Origin: Limoniibacter endophyticus
Lineage (GTDB): Bacteria; Pseudomonadota; Alphaproteobacteria; Rhizobiales; Rhizobiaceae
Assembly (NCBI RefSeq): GCF_014652835.1
Contig: NZ_BMZO01000004.1
Span: 262,559-326,558, forward strand
Reading direction: 5' to 3'
Length of the DNA: 64,000 nt
Part shown: positions 43,689 through 54,709 of the stretch, one piece after another
Numbering within the stretch: the first letter of the stretch is position 1
Layout of the letters: the number at the start of each line of letters is the position of its first letter
Notes under the pieces: model-generated
What the model saw: only the letters and a program-made list of their open reading frames with translations
Told to the model about the DNA's origin: nothing
The model's database searches: none
Translations under genes and position numbers: made by a program

Positions 43689-45684
<1,996 letters not shown>

Positions 45685-46809
45685 ATGCAGTTTATCGACC
45701 TAGGAGCCCAGCGCGAACGTCTCGGCGACCGCATCAATTCCGCAATCATGCGCGTGGTCAACAGCGGTAAATATATTCTCGGCCCGGAAGTCAGCGAACT
45801 GGAAGGCGCATTGGCAGAATATGTTGGCGTCAAGCATGTCGTCGCCTGCGCGAATGGTACGGACGCGCTTCTGATACCGTTGCTTGCCCGTGGCATTGGC
45901 CCAGGCGATGCGGTGTTCGTTCCGAGCTTTACCTTTGCGGCCACCGCGGAAGTGGTTGCACTCGCAAAGGCCGCCCCGGTTTTTGTCGATGTCGATCCGG
46001 ACACCTACAATCTTGACCCCGCCAGTCTTGAAGCCGCAATCGCCATGATCAAGCAGGAGGGCAAGCTGAAGCCTCGTGCGATCATTCCGGTCGACCTGTT
46101 CGGTGAGCCAGCCGATTACGAGGCCATTCTGGCAATTGCCAAACGCGAGAACCTGATGGTGATCGAAGATGCTGCACAGGCGATCGGCGGCGGTGCTGAC
46201 CAGATGTGCGGTGCTTATGGCGATGTTGCGGGTACAAGTTTCTACCCGGCCAAACCTCTTGGGTGTTATGGCGATGGCGGCGCAATGTTCACCAATGACG
46301 GAGAACTGGCCGATCTGCTGCGCTCCTATGCCTTCCATGGCAAAGGCGAGACGCAATATGACAATGTTCACGTCGGGCTGAATTCACGTCTGGACACCGT
46401 TCAGGCAGCCATCCTGCTCGAAAAGCTCGCCATTCTTGAAGACGAGATGGAGGCTCGCCGCAAGGTCGCGCAACGCTATTTCGACGGCTTCGGTACGATG
46501 TTGAAAGCCGCATCCAATCGAACAGGGACGCGGTCGGCATGGGCGCAGTATGCGATTGAAACATCCCACCGCGACGCGCTACGCGCTCATTTGACCGAAA
46601 ACGGCATCCCCTCGGTGATCTATTATGTGAAGCCGTTGCACGTCCAGAAGGCCTATGAGCACTTTCCACGCACACCGACCGGTCTCGCCGTCTCGGAAAC
46701 GCTACCCAAGCAGATTCTCTGCCTGCCTATGCATCCCTATCTCTCCAGCGGCGATCAGGACCGTATCATCGACACGGTCCTGACCTTCATCAAGCGTCAG
46801 GGCAAGTAA
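45685..46809 (+). CDS. DegT/DnrJ/EryC1 family sugar aminotransferase (WbpE-like)
   Basis: A 374-aa PLP enzyme that transaminates nucleotide-linked keto sugars. The PLP lysine is K190 in 'SFYPAKPLGCYGDGG' and D162 in 'VIEDAAQA' binds the pyridine nitrogen; 'CANGTDAL' is the family phosphate loop. It is closest in pattern to WbpE/WlbC enzymes making UDP-2,3-diamino sugars. No other nucleotide-sugar gene except pgm is near, so the product (O-antigen, lipid A 2,3-diamino sugar or capsule) is not known. Its stop abuts the stop of the DUF2793 gene directly. Confidence 0.88.
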   Translation: MQFIDLGAQRERLGDRINSAIMRVVNSGKYILGPEVSELEGALAEYVGVKHVVACANGTDALLIPLLARGIGPGDAVFVPSFTFAATAEVVALAKAAPVFVDVDPDTYNLDPASLEAAIAMIKQEGKLKPRAIIPVDLFGEPADYEAILAIAKRENLMVIEDAAQAIGGGADQMCGAYGDVAGTSFYPAKPLGCYGDGGAMFTNDGELADLLRSYAFHGKGETQYDNVHVGLNSRLDTVQAAILLEKLAILEDEMEARRKVAQRYFDGFGTMLKAASNRTGTRSAWAQYAIETSHRDALRAHLTENGIPSVIYYVKPLHVQKAYEHFPRTPTGLAVSETLPKQILCLPMHPYLSSGDQDRIIDTVLTFIKRQGK

Positions 46810-47907
46810 TCATTCTATTTCGGCGAGGGTCAGGGAACTCTCGCCGACCAGCATAGTGTCTGCGGCGCGGCGATTGAGATAGACCGGGCCGCCATCAGAA
46901 CTCGCGATGGCAATCTCATAGACGAAGGTGCCCTCACCTGGTTGATCCTCGCACTGGATAAGTGCCGGCGCGATGTGCCACGTCGATGCTGGCGCACTTC
47001 CTGTTTGCGGATAGTAGCTCGCATCCGCCAGTTGGGGCCATATACGGACTCCGTTCCGCAATATCCCGACCTTCGGCACCGTCAGCGCAAAATCCGCTCC
47101 CAGGCACAATGATGCGAGCAAGCGGATCCTGGCACTCCCCGAAGAGGTCGTGACGGTGCAGGAAAGCCCTGTCCGCGTCAGGACAGTAGATCCTGTCGAC
47201 ACTGCATCCGTCAGTGCGGCATAAAGGTTGTGCGTGAGGATACCAGGCGCACGCACTCCACCTGGGAAGATCGCCTGCCCGCTCGCACCGTCGATGCGCA
47301 TGGCATCCCGCCAGGTCTCGCCGTCGGCGCTTACCTTGACGTTAAAATCATCGTTACCCGCCAGGCCCATTTCAGCACGGCCCGACCAGTTCGTCTGAAA
47401 AACCATTGTGGCTGTGTCGCTGGATACGTTCTTGTTCATCGTCAGCCGGTGCGATCCGCCTTCATGATTGAAAAGACTCGCCTGCGCATTGATGCTGAAG
47501 CGGTTATAGCTATCGGCCTCGGCATTGATCCCGATGCCATCCTGACGGATGAAGCCCCCCGGAAGCTTCGTCCTCACCGCCTCCCAACCGTCTGCATGCT
47601 TCACGAACACGCTCTCTTCATCCGCAACATAGGCGAGCGCGCCAACCGGCAGAATCAGAAAATCCCAACCATTACCGCGCCAGACAGCAAGTTTCTGCGC
47701 TTGGCCCTCCCATGCTCCGGTCGGATCGGGTGCAATGATATATCGATCGCCTAAAGCTGGCGCCGCTGGCGGAGCAACCGCCGTTCGGCTCAGAACCGAG
47801 AGTTGAACAAGGGCGTCGAGCATGTCGAGCGCTTCGTTGTGTGTGACGTGTTTCTGAGCCTGCGAGGGCATGATGAGAGGAAGCGAGAGAATTGACGAGC
47901 GGTCCAT
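46810..47907 (-). CDS. DUF2793 domain protein (phage/GTA-like)
   Basis: 365 aa from ATG 47907 with GGAG upstream. The N-terminal ~100 residues are the DUF2793 domain: 'SLPLIMPSQAQKHVTHNEAL' (shown in part), 'LDALVQLSVLSR', 'GDRYIIAPDPTGAWEGQ'. The rest is beta-rich and Gly/Ser/Asn-rich, like tail- or spike-fibre proteins ('WSGRAEMGLAGNDDFNVKVS' in part). DUF2793 is known from phage genes and, as I recall, from head-spike proteins of the Rhodobacter gene transfer agent. No other virion gene is near. It could be an orphan structural gene or a surface protein. Confidence 0.75.
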   Translation of the reverse strand: MDRSSILSLPLIMPSQAQKHVTHNEALDMLDALVQLSVLSRTAVAPPAAPALGDRYIIAPDPTGAWEGQAQKLAVWRGNGWDFLILPVGALAYVADEESVFVKHADGWEAVRTKLPGGFIRQDGIGINAEADSYNRFSINAQASLFNHEGGSHRLTMNKNVSSDTATMVFQTNWSGRAEMGLAGNDDFNVKVSADGETWRDAMRIDGASGQAIFPGGVRAPGILTHNLYAALTDAVSTGSTVLTRTGLSCTVTTSSGSARIRLLASLCLGADFALTVPKVGILRNGVRIWPQLADASYYPQTGSAPASTWHIAPALIQCEDQPGEGTFVYEIAIASSDGGPVYLNRRAADTMLVGESSLTLAEIE

Positions 47908-48230
47908 GCATTTTCTCCAGATTGCGATGGCCGCAATTCTCCCACCGGACACAAGAAGGTGGATAACATCGCCTTGTCCTCGCGCCCCGCTTGAAGCACA
48001 AATGTGAAAAAATGCGGCCCTGCAAGCCTTTAGCGATGTTCTTCAATGCGCTCGCAGCAAAAAACCATCCCCGTCCAGATTGGAGAGATCGCAGTATAAA
48101 GCCGCTGATCCTCTTACGATTTCCCTCCCAACAGATGTTTTTGCAAATCTCGCTATTCTGGTACTTATTGTGTTATGATCCGTGGCGCCCTAGACGGAGC
48201 ACAGATGCTCCATGGACAAGCCGGTTTCTT
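47908..48230. other. Divergent intergenic region DUF2793 / cysQ
   Basis: 323 bp; the cysQ frame is open upstream to 47991 but without family similarity or ribosome site. No other gene or clear signal seen. Confidence 0.4.
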
Positions 48231-49034
48231 ATGCACGACGCCCTCATTCTTGATCTCTTCGCTGATCTCGCTCTCGCTGCTGGCAAGGAGACGCTTAAAC
48301 ATTTTCGCGACGAGACGCTCGCTGTTGAACACAAGTCGGATGCATCGCCCGTTACCGTGGCGGATCGTGCAGCCGAGGCGATCATTCTCGACGGGCTGAA
48401 AGACCATCTGCCGGACATTCCCGTTATCGCTGAAGAAGAAGCCGCGGCAGGACGAATCCCGAATATCGATGGCGAGCGTTTCATTCTGATCGACCCCCTT
48501 GACGGTACGCGCGAATTTGTCGAAGGACGCAGCGAGTACACAATCAACATCGCACTGATCGAGCATGGCATTCCAGTCATCGGCGCTGTGTTCGTGCCAT
48601 GCCAACGCGTACTTTATACAGGTCTGCGGGACCATGCCGAAAAGATCGTCTATGACAAGGACTGGCAGGTCGAAAGCCGGGTGCCGCTGAAGGTGGTCGA
48701 ACCCGGGGAACGCCTGCGCATCGTCGCCAGCCGCTCACACTCAACGCCCAAAACAGAAGAATTCATCGCGCGCCACAAGCAGGCCGATCTCGTTTCGGTA
48801 GGATCATCGATCAAGTTCTGCCTGATTGCATCGGGAGAAGCCGATCTCTATCCCCGCTTTGGCCCCACCATGCAATGGGACACGGCGGCAGGCGATGCCG
48901 TATTGCGCGCAGCCGGCGGGGTGACAGAGCGCGAAGACGGTTCGGTCGTGCGCTATGGCAAGCGTGAGGACTGCGACAAAGGCGGCTTCTCCTGCACCCA
49001 TTTTATCGCGAGCAGCGGGCATGGGCGGAGCTAA
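48231..49034 (+). CDS. cysQ: 3'(2'),5'-bisphosphate nucleotidase CysQ
   Basis: 267 aa from ATG 48231 (MHDALILDLFADLA). An inositol-monophosphatase-superfamily enzyme that removes the 3'-phosphate of PAP left by sulfate assimilation. The metal site is visible: E68-E70 ('IAEEEAA') and D88-D91 in 'IDPLDGTREFVEGRSEYTIN' with the G-T pair after; the late 'QWDTAAGDAVL' carries the third Asp. 'FVEGRSEYTINIAL' is the CysQ-type continuation. The ribosome site is weak. Not next to cysteine genes. Confidence 0.9.
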   Translation: MHDALILDLFADLALAAGKETLKHFRDETLAVEHKSDASPVTVADRAAEAIILDGLKDHLPDIPVIAEEEAAAGRIPNIDGERFILIDPLDGTREFVEGRSEYTINIALIEHGIPVIGAVFVPCQRVLYTGLRDHAEKIVYDKDWQVESRVPLKVVEPGERLRIVASRSHSTPKTEEFIARHKQADLVSVGSSIKFCLIASGEADLYPRFGPTMQWDTAAGDAVLRAAGGVTEREDGSVVRYGKREDCDKGGFSCTHFIASSGHGRS

Positions 49035-49118
49035 ACCCGGATAGTTGAGATACCCTCGTTCCGCGGTAAAGATTCGCAGTGCCTCATGCGAATATGAACC
49101 AAACTGCGTGAACGACTG

Positions 49119-50135
49119 CTATCGGCGCGCCGTCAGCACCTTGAAACCGGCCTGATCCGCAAGTTGCGTATAATTGCCGAAAGCCTGCTGCAGGACAGCC
49201 TCGTAGGGCAGCTGCCGATTTGCTACCATGTAAAGTCTGCCGCCAGGGCGAAGGCGCGCAGCGGCCTTCTTGATAAAGGCCTGCCCCAGTGACGGTTCCG
49301 CAGCTCTTCCCTTGTGGAAAGGCGGGTTCATGATGACCGCGTCATAAATCCCGGAGATTTCCTCGCGCGTCAGATCAAGCCATTTGAGGGAGAGCTCTGC
49401 CTCGCTAGCCTGCTCGTCCAGATTGGCGCGCGCGGCTTCAAGTGCTTCGAAATCCGCTTCATAGAGATCGAGATGCGTGATCTTGCCGGAAACCTTCAGC
49501 GCGTGAGCGGAGAGATATCCCCAGCCAGCGCCGTAATCAGCGACGCGCCCCTTGAGCTCTGGCAGATGCGCGACCAGCAATTTTGAGCCGACATCGATGC
49601 GGTCATGCGAAAAGACGCCCACCGGCGCCTTCATGCCTCCGGTGCCAGGAATTTCGGCGGTCGCTGCCTGCAACTGCTCCACGGCCGCCTCGCATGCCAC
49701 CGGCCGGCGAAACCAGAAGGCGATGCCATGATATTTTGGTTCGGAACCTTCGATCTCGACCAGCTGCGCGATGCGCTTTCGCAAGGATTGTGCCCCGTCA
49801 TCCTTGGAAGCGGCGACGACGATCAACCCGCCTTCCTTCACGGCGCGCAAAGCTTCTGCCACCCGCGCCTCGCTGCGACCGCGATAGCGCCCCCCCAGAA
49901 TGAGCGCCGCATCAAAAGTCCCTTCGCTCAGGCGCGGCTCGACAGTCCAGCCGTATCCTTTGGCAGCAAGATAGGCGGGTCGCGACGGCTGCACACAGAA
50001 CGCGGGCTTTGGAAAATCCATTGGCAAAGATCTATCGGCCTCGACGTCGAGAAATAAAACGCGATCGTTCGCAGCGGGATTTTCCAGCGATCCGGTTTCG
50101 AATGGGTGGAACAGGGTTTTCAGCGCTTCGTTCAT
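49119..50135 (-). CDS. Class I SAM methyltransferase, RsmC-like
   Basis: 338 aa from ATG 50135 (MNEALKTLFHPFE). A two-domain protein as in RsmC (16S rRNA m2G1207): a degenerate N-terminal half and an active C-terminal half with motif I 'VADYGAGWGYLS', acid loop 'LDLYEADFEALE' and 'VIMNPPFHKGRA' (NPPF motif IV for exocyclic amine methylation). It fits RsmC/RlmG; which ribosomal guanine is modified cannot be told. Monocistronic, downstream of pnp on the same strand, separated by a terminator. Confidence 0.8.
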   Translation of the reverse strand: MNEALKTLFHPFETGSLENPAANDRVLFLDVEADRSLPMDFPKPAFCVQPSRPAYLAAKGYGWTVEPRLSEGTFDAALILGGRYRGRSEARVAEALRAVKEGGLIVVAASKDDGAQSLRKRIAQLVEIEGSEPKYHGIAFWFRRPVACEAAVEQLQAATAEIPGTGGMKAPVGVFSHDRIDVGSKLLVAHLPELKGRVADYGAGWGYLSAHALKVSGKITHLDLYEADFEALEAARANLDEQASEAELSLKWLDLTREEISGIYDAVIMNPPFHKGRAAEPSLGQAFIKKAAARLRPGGRLYMVANRQLPYEAVLQQAFGNYTQLADQAGFKVLTARR

Positions 50136-50158
50136 GGCAATCAACTCGAACAAATATG

Positions 50159-50193
50159 GAAAAGGCGCTGCCCGCCAAGGCAACGCCTTTCCT
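50159..50193 (-). terminator. Terminator of pnp
   Basis: AAAGGCG (50161-50167) and CGCCTTT (50184-50190) with GG/CC extension and inner pairing, just after the pnp stop on the minus strand. Confidence 0.7.
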
Positions 50194-50213
50194 GGTTTCA
50201 AAGGCAATTCTGC

Positions 50214-52343
50214 TTATTCAGCAGCGTCGTCCTTCTTGATTTCCTGGCCGGTTTCCTGGTCGACGACCTTCATCGACAGGCGAACCTTGCCACGCTCGTC
50301 GAAGCCCATGAGCTTGACGTAGACCTTCTGGCCTTCCTTGACGACATCGCCGGTCTTTTCCGGGCGGCCGTTGGAGAGCTGCGAAATGTGAACCAGACCA
50401 TCCTTAGGACCGAAAAAGTTCACGAACGCGCCGAAGTCGGCAACCTTGACGACTGTACCTTCGTAAATTTCGCCAACTTCCGGCTCGGCAACAATCGTGT
50501 GGATCCACTTGCGGGCGGCTTCGATTTCCTTGCCGCTCGAGGACGCAATCTTGACCGTGCCATCATCTTCAATGTTGATCTTGGCGCCGGTCTTTTCCAC
50601 GATTTCGCGAATAACCTTGCCACCCGAGCCGATGACGTCACGGATCTTGTCGACCGGAATCTGCATTACTTCGATGCGCGGAGCGAACTCGCCAAGCTGG
50701 CTGCGGCCTTCGGTAAGCGTCTTGCTCATTTCCCCGAGGATGTGCATACGGCCACCCTTGGCCTGCTCCAGAGCAACCTTCATGATCTCTTCGGTAATAC
50801 CGTCGATCTTGATATCCATCTGCAGCGCGGTGATGCCTTCGCTGGTACCGGCAACCTTGAAATCCATGTCGCCAAGATGGTCTTCGTCTCCGAGGATGTC
50901 AGAGAGAACAGCGAAGCGATCTTCTTCCTTGATCAGGCCCATGGCGATACCTGCCACCGGCTTTGCCAGCGGAACGCCGGCATCCATCAGCGCAAGCGAG
51001 GTGCCGCAGACGGTTGCCATCGAGGACGAGCCGTTGGACTCGGTAATCTCCGAAACGACGCGCAATGTGTACGGAAACTGCTCGGCAGCCGGCAGCATCG
51101 GATGAACAGCGCGCCATGCAAGCTTGCCATGGCCAATTTCGCGACGACCCGGCGAACCCATACGGCCCGTTTCACCAACGGAATAAGGCGGGAAATTATA
51201 GTGCAGCAGGAAGCTTTCCTTGCGCGTACCGGTCAGCTCGTCGATGAACTGCTCGTCTTCCCCCGTGCCAAGCGTGGCCACGACAAGAGCCTGCGTTTCA
51301 CCACGGGTAAACAGCGCCGAACCATGGGTGCGAGGAAGGATTCCTACTTCCGATACGATCGGGCGAACGGTCTTGAGATCGCGACCGTCGATGCGGCTGC
51401 CGGTATCGAGGATGTTCCAGCGAACGATTTTGGCCTGCAGATCTTTGAAGACCGCGCCAACCTGTTCCTTGGTCCACTTGGGCTCTACGTCGCCTTCGGG
51501 AAGAACTGCGGCAATGGCCTTTGCCTTTGCGGCATCGACGGCATTGTAGCGGCTCTGTTTATCGGTGAGCTTGTAAGCCTCGCGAAGATCGCCTTCAACG
51601 GCGGCAAGCAGCTCGGCTTCGAGAGCGGAGAGATCGTCGGCGTTGAATTCACGCGGTTCCTTCGCAGCAACTTCGGCGAGCTTGATGATCGCGTCGATAA
51701 CCGGCTGGAATCCCTTCTGGCCGAAAATGACGGCTTCAAGCATCACGTCTTCGGAAAGCTCCTGAGCTTCCGATTCAACCATGAGAACAGCTTCGCTCGT
51801 ACCAGCGACGATCAGATCGAGCTTCGATTCCGGCATTTCATCGACATGCGGATTCAAAACGTACTTGCCGTTGATATAGCCGACGCGCGCGCCGCCGATC
51901 GGTCCCATGAAGGGTACACCGGAAAGGGTAAGTGCTGCGGAAGCGGCAACCATCGACAGGACATCGGGATTGTTTTCCAGATCGTGCTGGAGAACGGTGA
52001 TAACAACCTGCGTGTCGTTCTTGTAGCCTTCGACAAAGAGCGGGCGGATCGGACGGTCGATCAGTCGCGAAACAAGCGTTTCGTTTTCGCTCGGACGGCC
52101 TTCGCGCTTGAAATAGCCACCTGGAATGCGACCGGCAGCGTAGGACTTTTCCTGATAATTCACGGTCAGCGGGAAGAAGTCCTGGCCCGGCTTCGGCTCT
52201 TTTGCCGAAACGACGGTAGCCAGCACGACGCTCTCGCCATAGGTCGCCAGCACGGCGCCGTCAGCCTGACGGGCAATCTTGCCGGTTTCGAGCGTAAGCG
52301 GGCGGCCTGCCCATTCGATCTCGACTTTGTGGTGGTTGAACAT
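50214..52343 (-). CDS. pnp: Polyribonucleotide nucleotidyltransferase (PNPase)
   Basis: 709 aa from ATG 52343 ([16 protein letters not shown]), with AAGGACG upstream; the frame is open to 52415. A 3'-5' phosphorolytic exoribonuclease of the degradosome. Two RNase PH domains are present ('[20 protein letters not shown]', '[20 protein letters not shown]' in part), a KH domain ('[20 protein letters not shown]' ) and an S1 domain ('[17 protein letters not shown]'). Downstream of rpsO, as in most bacteria, separated by a hairpin. Normal length. Confidence 0.97.
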   Translation of the reverse strand: MFNHHKVEIEWAGRPLTLETGKIARQADGAVLATYGESVVLATVVSAKEPKPGQDFFPLTVNYQEKSYAAGRIPGGYFKREGRPSENETLVSRLIDRPIRPLFVEGYKNDTQVVITVLQHDLENNPDVLSMVAASAALTLSGVPFMGPIGGARVGYINGKYVLNPHVDEMPESKLDLIVAGTSEAVLMVESEAQELSEDVMLEAVIFGQKGFQPVIDAIIKLAEVAAKEPREFNADDLSALEAELLAAVEGDLREAYKLTDKQSRYNAVDAAKAKAIAAVLPEGDVEPKWTKEQVGAVFKDLQAKIVRWNILDTGSRIDGRDLKTVRPIVSEVGILPRTHGSALFTRGETQALVVATLGTGEDEQFIDELTGTRKESFLLHYNFPPYSVGETGRMGSPGRREIGHGKLAWRAVHPMLPAAEQFPYTLRVVSEITESNGSSSMATVCGTSLALMDAGVPLAKPVAGIAMGLIKEEDRFAVLSDILGDEDHLGDMDFKVAGTSEGITALQMDIKIDGITEEIMKVALEQAKGGRMHILGEMSKTLTEGRSQLGEFAPRIEVMQIPVDKIRDVIGSGGKVIREIVEKTGAKINIEDDGTVKIASSSGKEIEAARKWIHTIVAEPEVGEIYEGTVVKVADFGAFVNFFGPKDGLVHISQLSNGRPEKTGDVVKEGQKVYVKLMGFDERGKVRLSMKVVDQETGQEIKKDDAAE

Positions 52344-52525
52344 GTGTCGTCCTTGGTTGGTCGGCAGCGTCATTTCGAAGACGCGCCTTTCGTTAGTTTT
52401 CTTGGCCACGGGCAAGACAACGGGAGACTCTATATAAAAGTATCCTGCAATCCTGCCCCAGGACCCTCATGGTTTGCTGCCTCGACACCCTTGCCGAACA
52501 GCACTTCTCTCCAAGGGGAGAAAAG

Positions 52526-52562
52526 AGTTCCGGCGGATTTCGCATTGAAACCCGCCGGAAAT
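52526..52562 (-). terminator. Hairpin between rpsO and pnp
   Basis: TTCCGGCGG (52528-52536) and CCGCCGGAA (52552-52560) with inner TTTC/GAAA pairing, directly after rpsO on the minus strand, tail CTCTTTTCT. Likely a terminator or an attenuating/processing structure; RNase III processing before pnp is known in other bacteria. Confidence 0.75.
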
Positions 52563-52567
52563 TCGTT

Positions 52568-52837
52568 TTAGCGGCGCAGGCCGAGGCGCTCAATCAGCGA
52601 CTGATAACGCGGTTCATCAATGCGCTTCAGGTAATCAAGCAGGCTACGACGCTTGGAAACCAGCATCAGAAGGCCACGACGTGAGTGGTTGTCCTTCTTG
52701 TGGTCCTTGAAGTGCTCGGTCAGATTCTTGATGCGTTCGGAAAGAACGGCAACCTGCACTTCCGGCGAGCCGGTGTCATTTGCCTTCGTCGCGAATTCCT
52801 TGAGAATTTCTGCCTTGCGTTCCACGGTGATCGACAT
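52568..52837 (-). CDS. rpsO: 30S ribosomal protein S15
   Basis: An 89-aa primary 16S rRNA-binding protein. Family sequence throughout: '[20 protein letters not shown]' (about 15-34), '[19 protein letters not shown]' and '[20 protein letters not shown]' . AAGGATG before the ATG. It lies upstream of pnp. Here it is separated from truB by ~1.9 kb of inserted genes, whereas the two are usually close. Confidence 0.98.
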   Translation of the reverse strand: MSITVERKAEILKEFATKANDTGSPEVQVAVLSERIKNLTEHFKDHKKDNHSRRGLLMLVSKRRSLLDYLKRIDEPRYQSLIERLGLRR

Positions 52838-53293
52838 CGGGTCATCCTTTCAAAAATGAGGAACAATCGTCGCCCACAGCCGGGATGTCGTCCAGCAGGG
52901 GCCGTCTAAAGCATCGCCTAAAAGGCAATGATGCTGCGCATATAGGGGAAAAAGGCGCGAAACGCTAGGGGAAATGCGATTTCTCAAAGCGATGGACAGA
53001 GCAGCCTCTATTCATGCAAAAACAGAGAAAAACGTTGATAGGGATGAAAACCTGTCAAAAAAACCAACATAGACTATTGAATATTATGGAAGCGCTACCC
53101 ATAATTGCGATGTTACTGATTTCTACATCAATAACATGAGCAGGTCGGCGGTGCGCCAACACCAACCGACCTATTTTGTACCCACCGTGCAGGTGGAACA
53201 TAAGTGATCACTTGAGACGCTAAGTGGGCGCTATAAGCTCATTTGTCAATAGGGATAACATCAACTGCACGGATGTTCAGGAGCTAAACGCTT
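52838..53293. other. Intergenic region upstream of rpsO
   Basis: About 455 bp between rpsO (minus) and the small HTH gene (plus). No gene supported. It holds the rpsO promoter and leader and, near 53200-53290, the promoter of the HTH gene. Confidence 0.45.
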
Positions 53294-53491
53294 ATGAAAA
53301 TTCGCATGCCATCTTACAAGTTGACCCACAATGATGCTGTGGAGATTTGGTTGAGTTACTGGAACGGAGAATTCCAGCATCGGATCGCAGCTAAGTATGA
53401 CGTCAACCCCGGCCGGGTTAATGAAGTCATTAAAGGCCATCGCCATCCGGGAAGTGAATTGATTGCTCGCAGCAAGAAGCCAGCAGCTTAA
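53294..53491 (+). CDS. Small helix-turn-helix protein
   Basis: A 65-aa protein with AGGAG ~9 bp before the ATG. It is one DNA-binding unit: 'AVEIWLSYWNGEFQHRIAAK' (first helices) and 'YDVNPGRVNEVIKGHRHPGS' (recognition helix), similar to Hin/resolvase-type HTH motifs ('IA..y.v...rv..v..g..h'). No other domain. It is plausibly a regulator or a relic of a larger recombinase; its target is unknown. A perfect hairpin terminator follows. It lies in the segment that separates truB from rpsO. Confidence 0.7.
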   Translation: MKIRMPSYKLTHNDAVEIWLSYWNGEFQHRIAAKYDVNPGRVNEVIKGHRHPGSELIARSKKPAA

Positions 53492-53495
53492 CACT

Positions 53496-53526
53496 AACTT
53501 TGGGGGAGCGATGCTCCCCCAAAGTT
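53496..53526. terminator. Bidirectional terminator, small HTH gene / hxlR
   Basis: AACTTTGGGGGAGC (53496-53509) and GCTCCCCCAAAGTT (53513-53526), a perfect 14-bp stem with a 3-nt loop; T-tract ATCAAGTTTTTC on the plus strand. Confidence 0.9.
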
Positions 53527-53540
53527 ATCAAGTTTTTCTC

Positions 53541-53897
53541 CTAATATTGACGCCGCGATTCACAGATGGTTGCGTGGTTAGCATCAGCCCATTGCACCAG
53601 TGCCTGCATGGGCACAAGAAACGAGCGCCCCACATCGGTCAGCGCATATTCGACGCGTGGTGGAACTTCTGCAAAAACTGTGCGGGTGATGAACCCGTCC
53701 TGCTCCAGCCGCTTCAATGTCCGTGACAGCATTTGCTTCGAGATATCATTGATCTCACGTCCTATTTCGTTGAAGCGCAGCGTTTTGCGCGACAGCGTTT
53801 CCAGCACGAGCAGGCTCCACTGGTCGCCAATCCTGTGCAGTACGTTCCGAATGGGGCAAGGATGATCGAACTGCGCTTGCTGCGTTAAAATATTCAT
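53541..53897 (-). CDS. HxlR family winged-helix regulator
   Basis: 118 aa from ATG 53897 (MNILTQQAQFDHPCPIRNVL) with GGAAG upstream. HxlR proteins are MarR-like dimers that sense reactive aldehydes, quinones or disulfide stress. The single N-terminal cysteine C14 in 'DHPCPIRNVLHRIGDQWSLL' is the conserved redox residue; 'RFNEIGREINDISKQMLSRT' (in part) is the recognition helix and 'RVEYALTD' the wing. It diverges from the NAD(P)H-binding protein gene, its likely target, across a 141-bp region with a candidate operator. Confidence 0.9.
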   Translation of the reverse strand: MNILTQQAQFDHPCPIRNVLHRIGDQWSLLVLETLSRKTLRFNEIGREINDISKQMLSRTLKRLEQDGFITRTVFAEVPPRVEYALTDVGRSFLVPMQALVQWADANHATICESRRQY

Positions 53898-53916
53898 GGC
53901 TTCCAACCCGGCATTT

Positions 53917-53968
53917 GCGCAAAAGTCATTACGCTGTGACCTGTTCGCGCAAAACTGACTTTTTGCGC
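53917..53968. promoter_or_regulatory. Candidate HxlR operator
   Basis: Palindrome GCGCAAAA (53947-53954) / TTTTGCGC (53961-53968) with a 6-bp spacer, and an extra GCGCAAAA half-site at 53917-53924, exactly 30 bp from the first arm. It lies between the divergent hxlR and oxidoreductase genes, as expected for a shared operator. Confidence 0.55.
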
Positions 53969-54038
53969 CGTTTCCTGTCCTACCATAATTCTCAGCTTTC
54001 GGTCTACATTTGAGACTATCGTTGAAAGGAAAAGAAAA

Positions 54039-54653
54039 ATGGCAAAGGTTGCACTTGTCGGCGCATCGGGAAATGTCGGTTCGCGTCTGCTGAGGGAATT
54101 GAGTTCGCGTGGCCACAGCATCACTGCGATTGCACGCAATCCTGAGAAAATCGAAACGCTTGAGGGTGTGACGGCAACCAAGGGCGATCTCAATGATGCT
54201 GCGGCGCTTGGCGAAGTTTTGAAGGGCCATGAGATTGTCATCAGCTCGGTGCATTTCAGCGCCACCGATCCAGACAAACTTTTGTCAGCTGTTCGCGCCT
54301 CAGGTGCAAAGCGCTATCTCGTCGTTGGTGGCGCGGGCAGCCTCGAAGTCGCCCCTGGCAAGCGCCTCGTCGATCAGCCCGGATTTCCGGCAGCCTATTT
54401 CAATGAAGCCTCTAAAGGGGCAGCCTATCTTGACATGCTGAGAAATCAGACAGACCTCGACTGGACCTTTCTTTCACCTTCGGCTGAATTCGTTGCGGGC
54501 GAGCGCACCGGCAATTTCCGTCTCGGCCAAGACACGCTGCTTACCGATGAGAACGGTCGCAGCTGGATTTCCTACGAAGATTTCGCCATTGCCCTGGTCG
54601 ATGAAATCCAAACGCCAAAGCATCGCGGCGTGCGTTTTACCGTCGGATATTGA
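54039..54653 (+). CDS. NAD(P)H-binding oxidoreductase, NmrA-like
   Basis: A 204-aa single-domain Rossmann protein. The dinucleotide loop is 'GASGNVGS' (8-15), followed by 'RARNPEKI'-type 'AIARNPEKIETL' that can select NADP. 'GDLNDAAAL' and 'VVGGAGSLEV' fit the YwnB/BVR-B-like short atypical SDR family; 'YLDMLRNQTDLDWTFLSPSA' (in part) is also typical. GAAAGGAAAAG precedes the ATG. Divergent from hxlR, so it is probably an inducible quinone/aldehyde or disulfide-stress enzyme; substrate unknown. Confidence 0.85.
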   Translation: MAKVALVGASGNVGSRLLRELSSRGHSITAIARNPEKIETLEGVTATKGDLNDAAALGEVLKGHEIVISSVHFSATDPDKLLSAVRASGAKRYLVVGGAGSLEVAPGKRLVDQPGFPAAYFNEASKGAAYLDMLRNQTDLDWTFLSPSAEFVAGERTGNFRLGQDTLLTDENGRSWISYEDFAIALVDEIQTPKHRGVRFTVGY

Positions 54654-54663
54654 GTGGCATGAA

Positions 54664-54698
54664 GAATTTCCACGCAAAGCCTTCTTGCGTGGAAATTC
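54664..54698. terminator. Bidirectional terminator between the oxidoreductase and truB
   Basis: GAATTTCCACGCAA (54664-54677) and TTGCGTGGAAATTC (54685-54698), perfect 14-bp stem between convergent genes. Confidence 0.8.
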
Positions 54699-54709
54699 CA
54701 TCTCACGCT

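Noticed and set aside
50106..52571. Open frame of 821 codons on the plus strand across pnp
   Set aside because: It is antisense to pnp, whose domains are all recognised, and shows no domains or ribosome site. High-GC codon bias creates such shadows.
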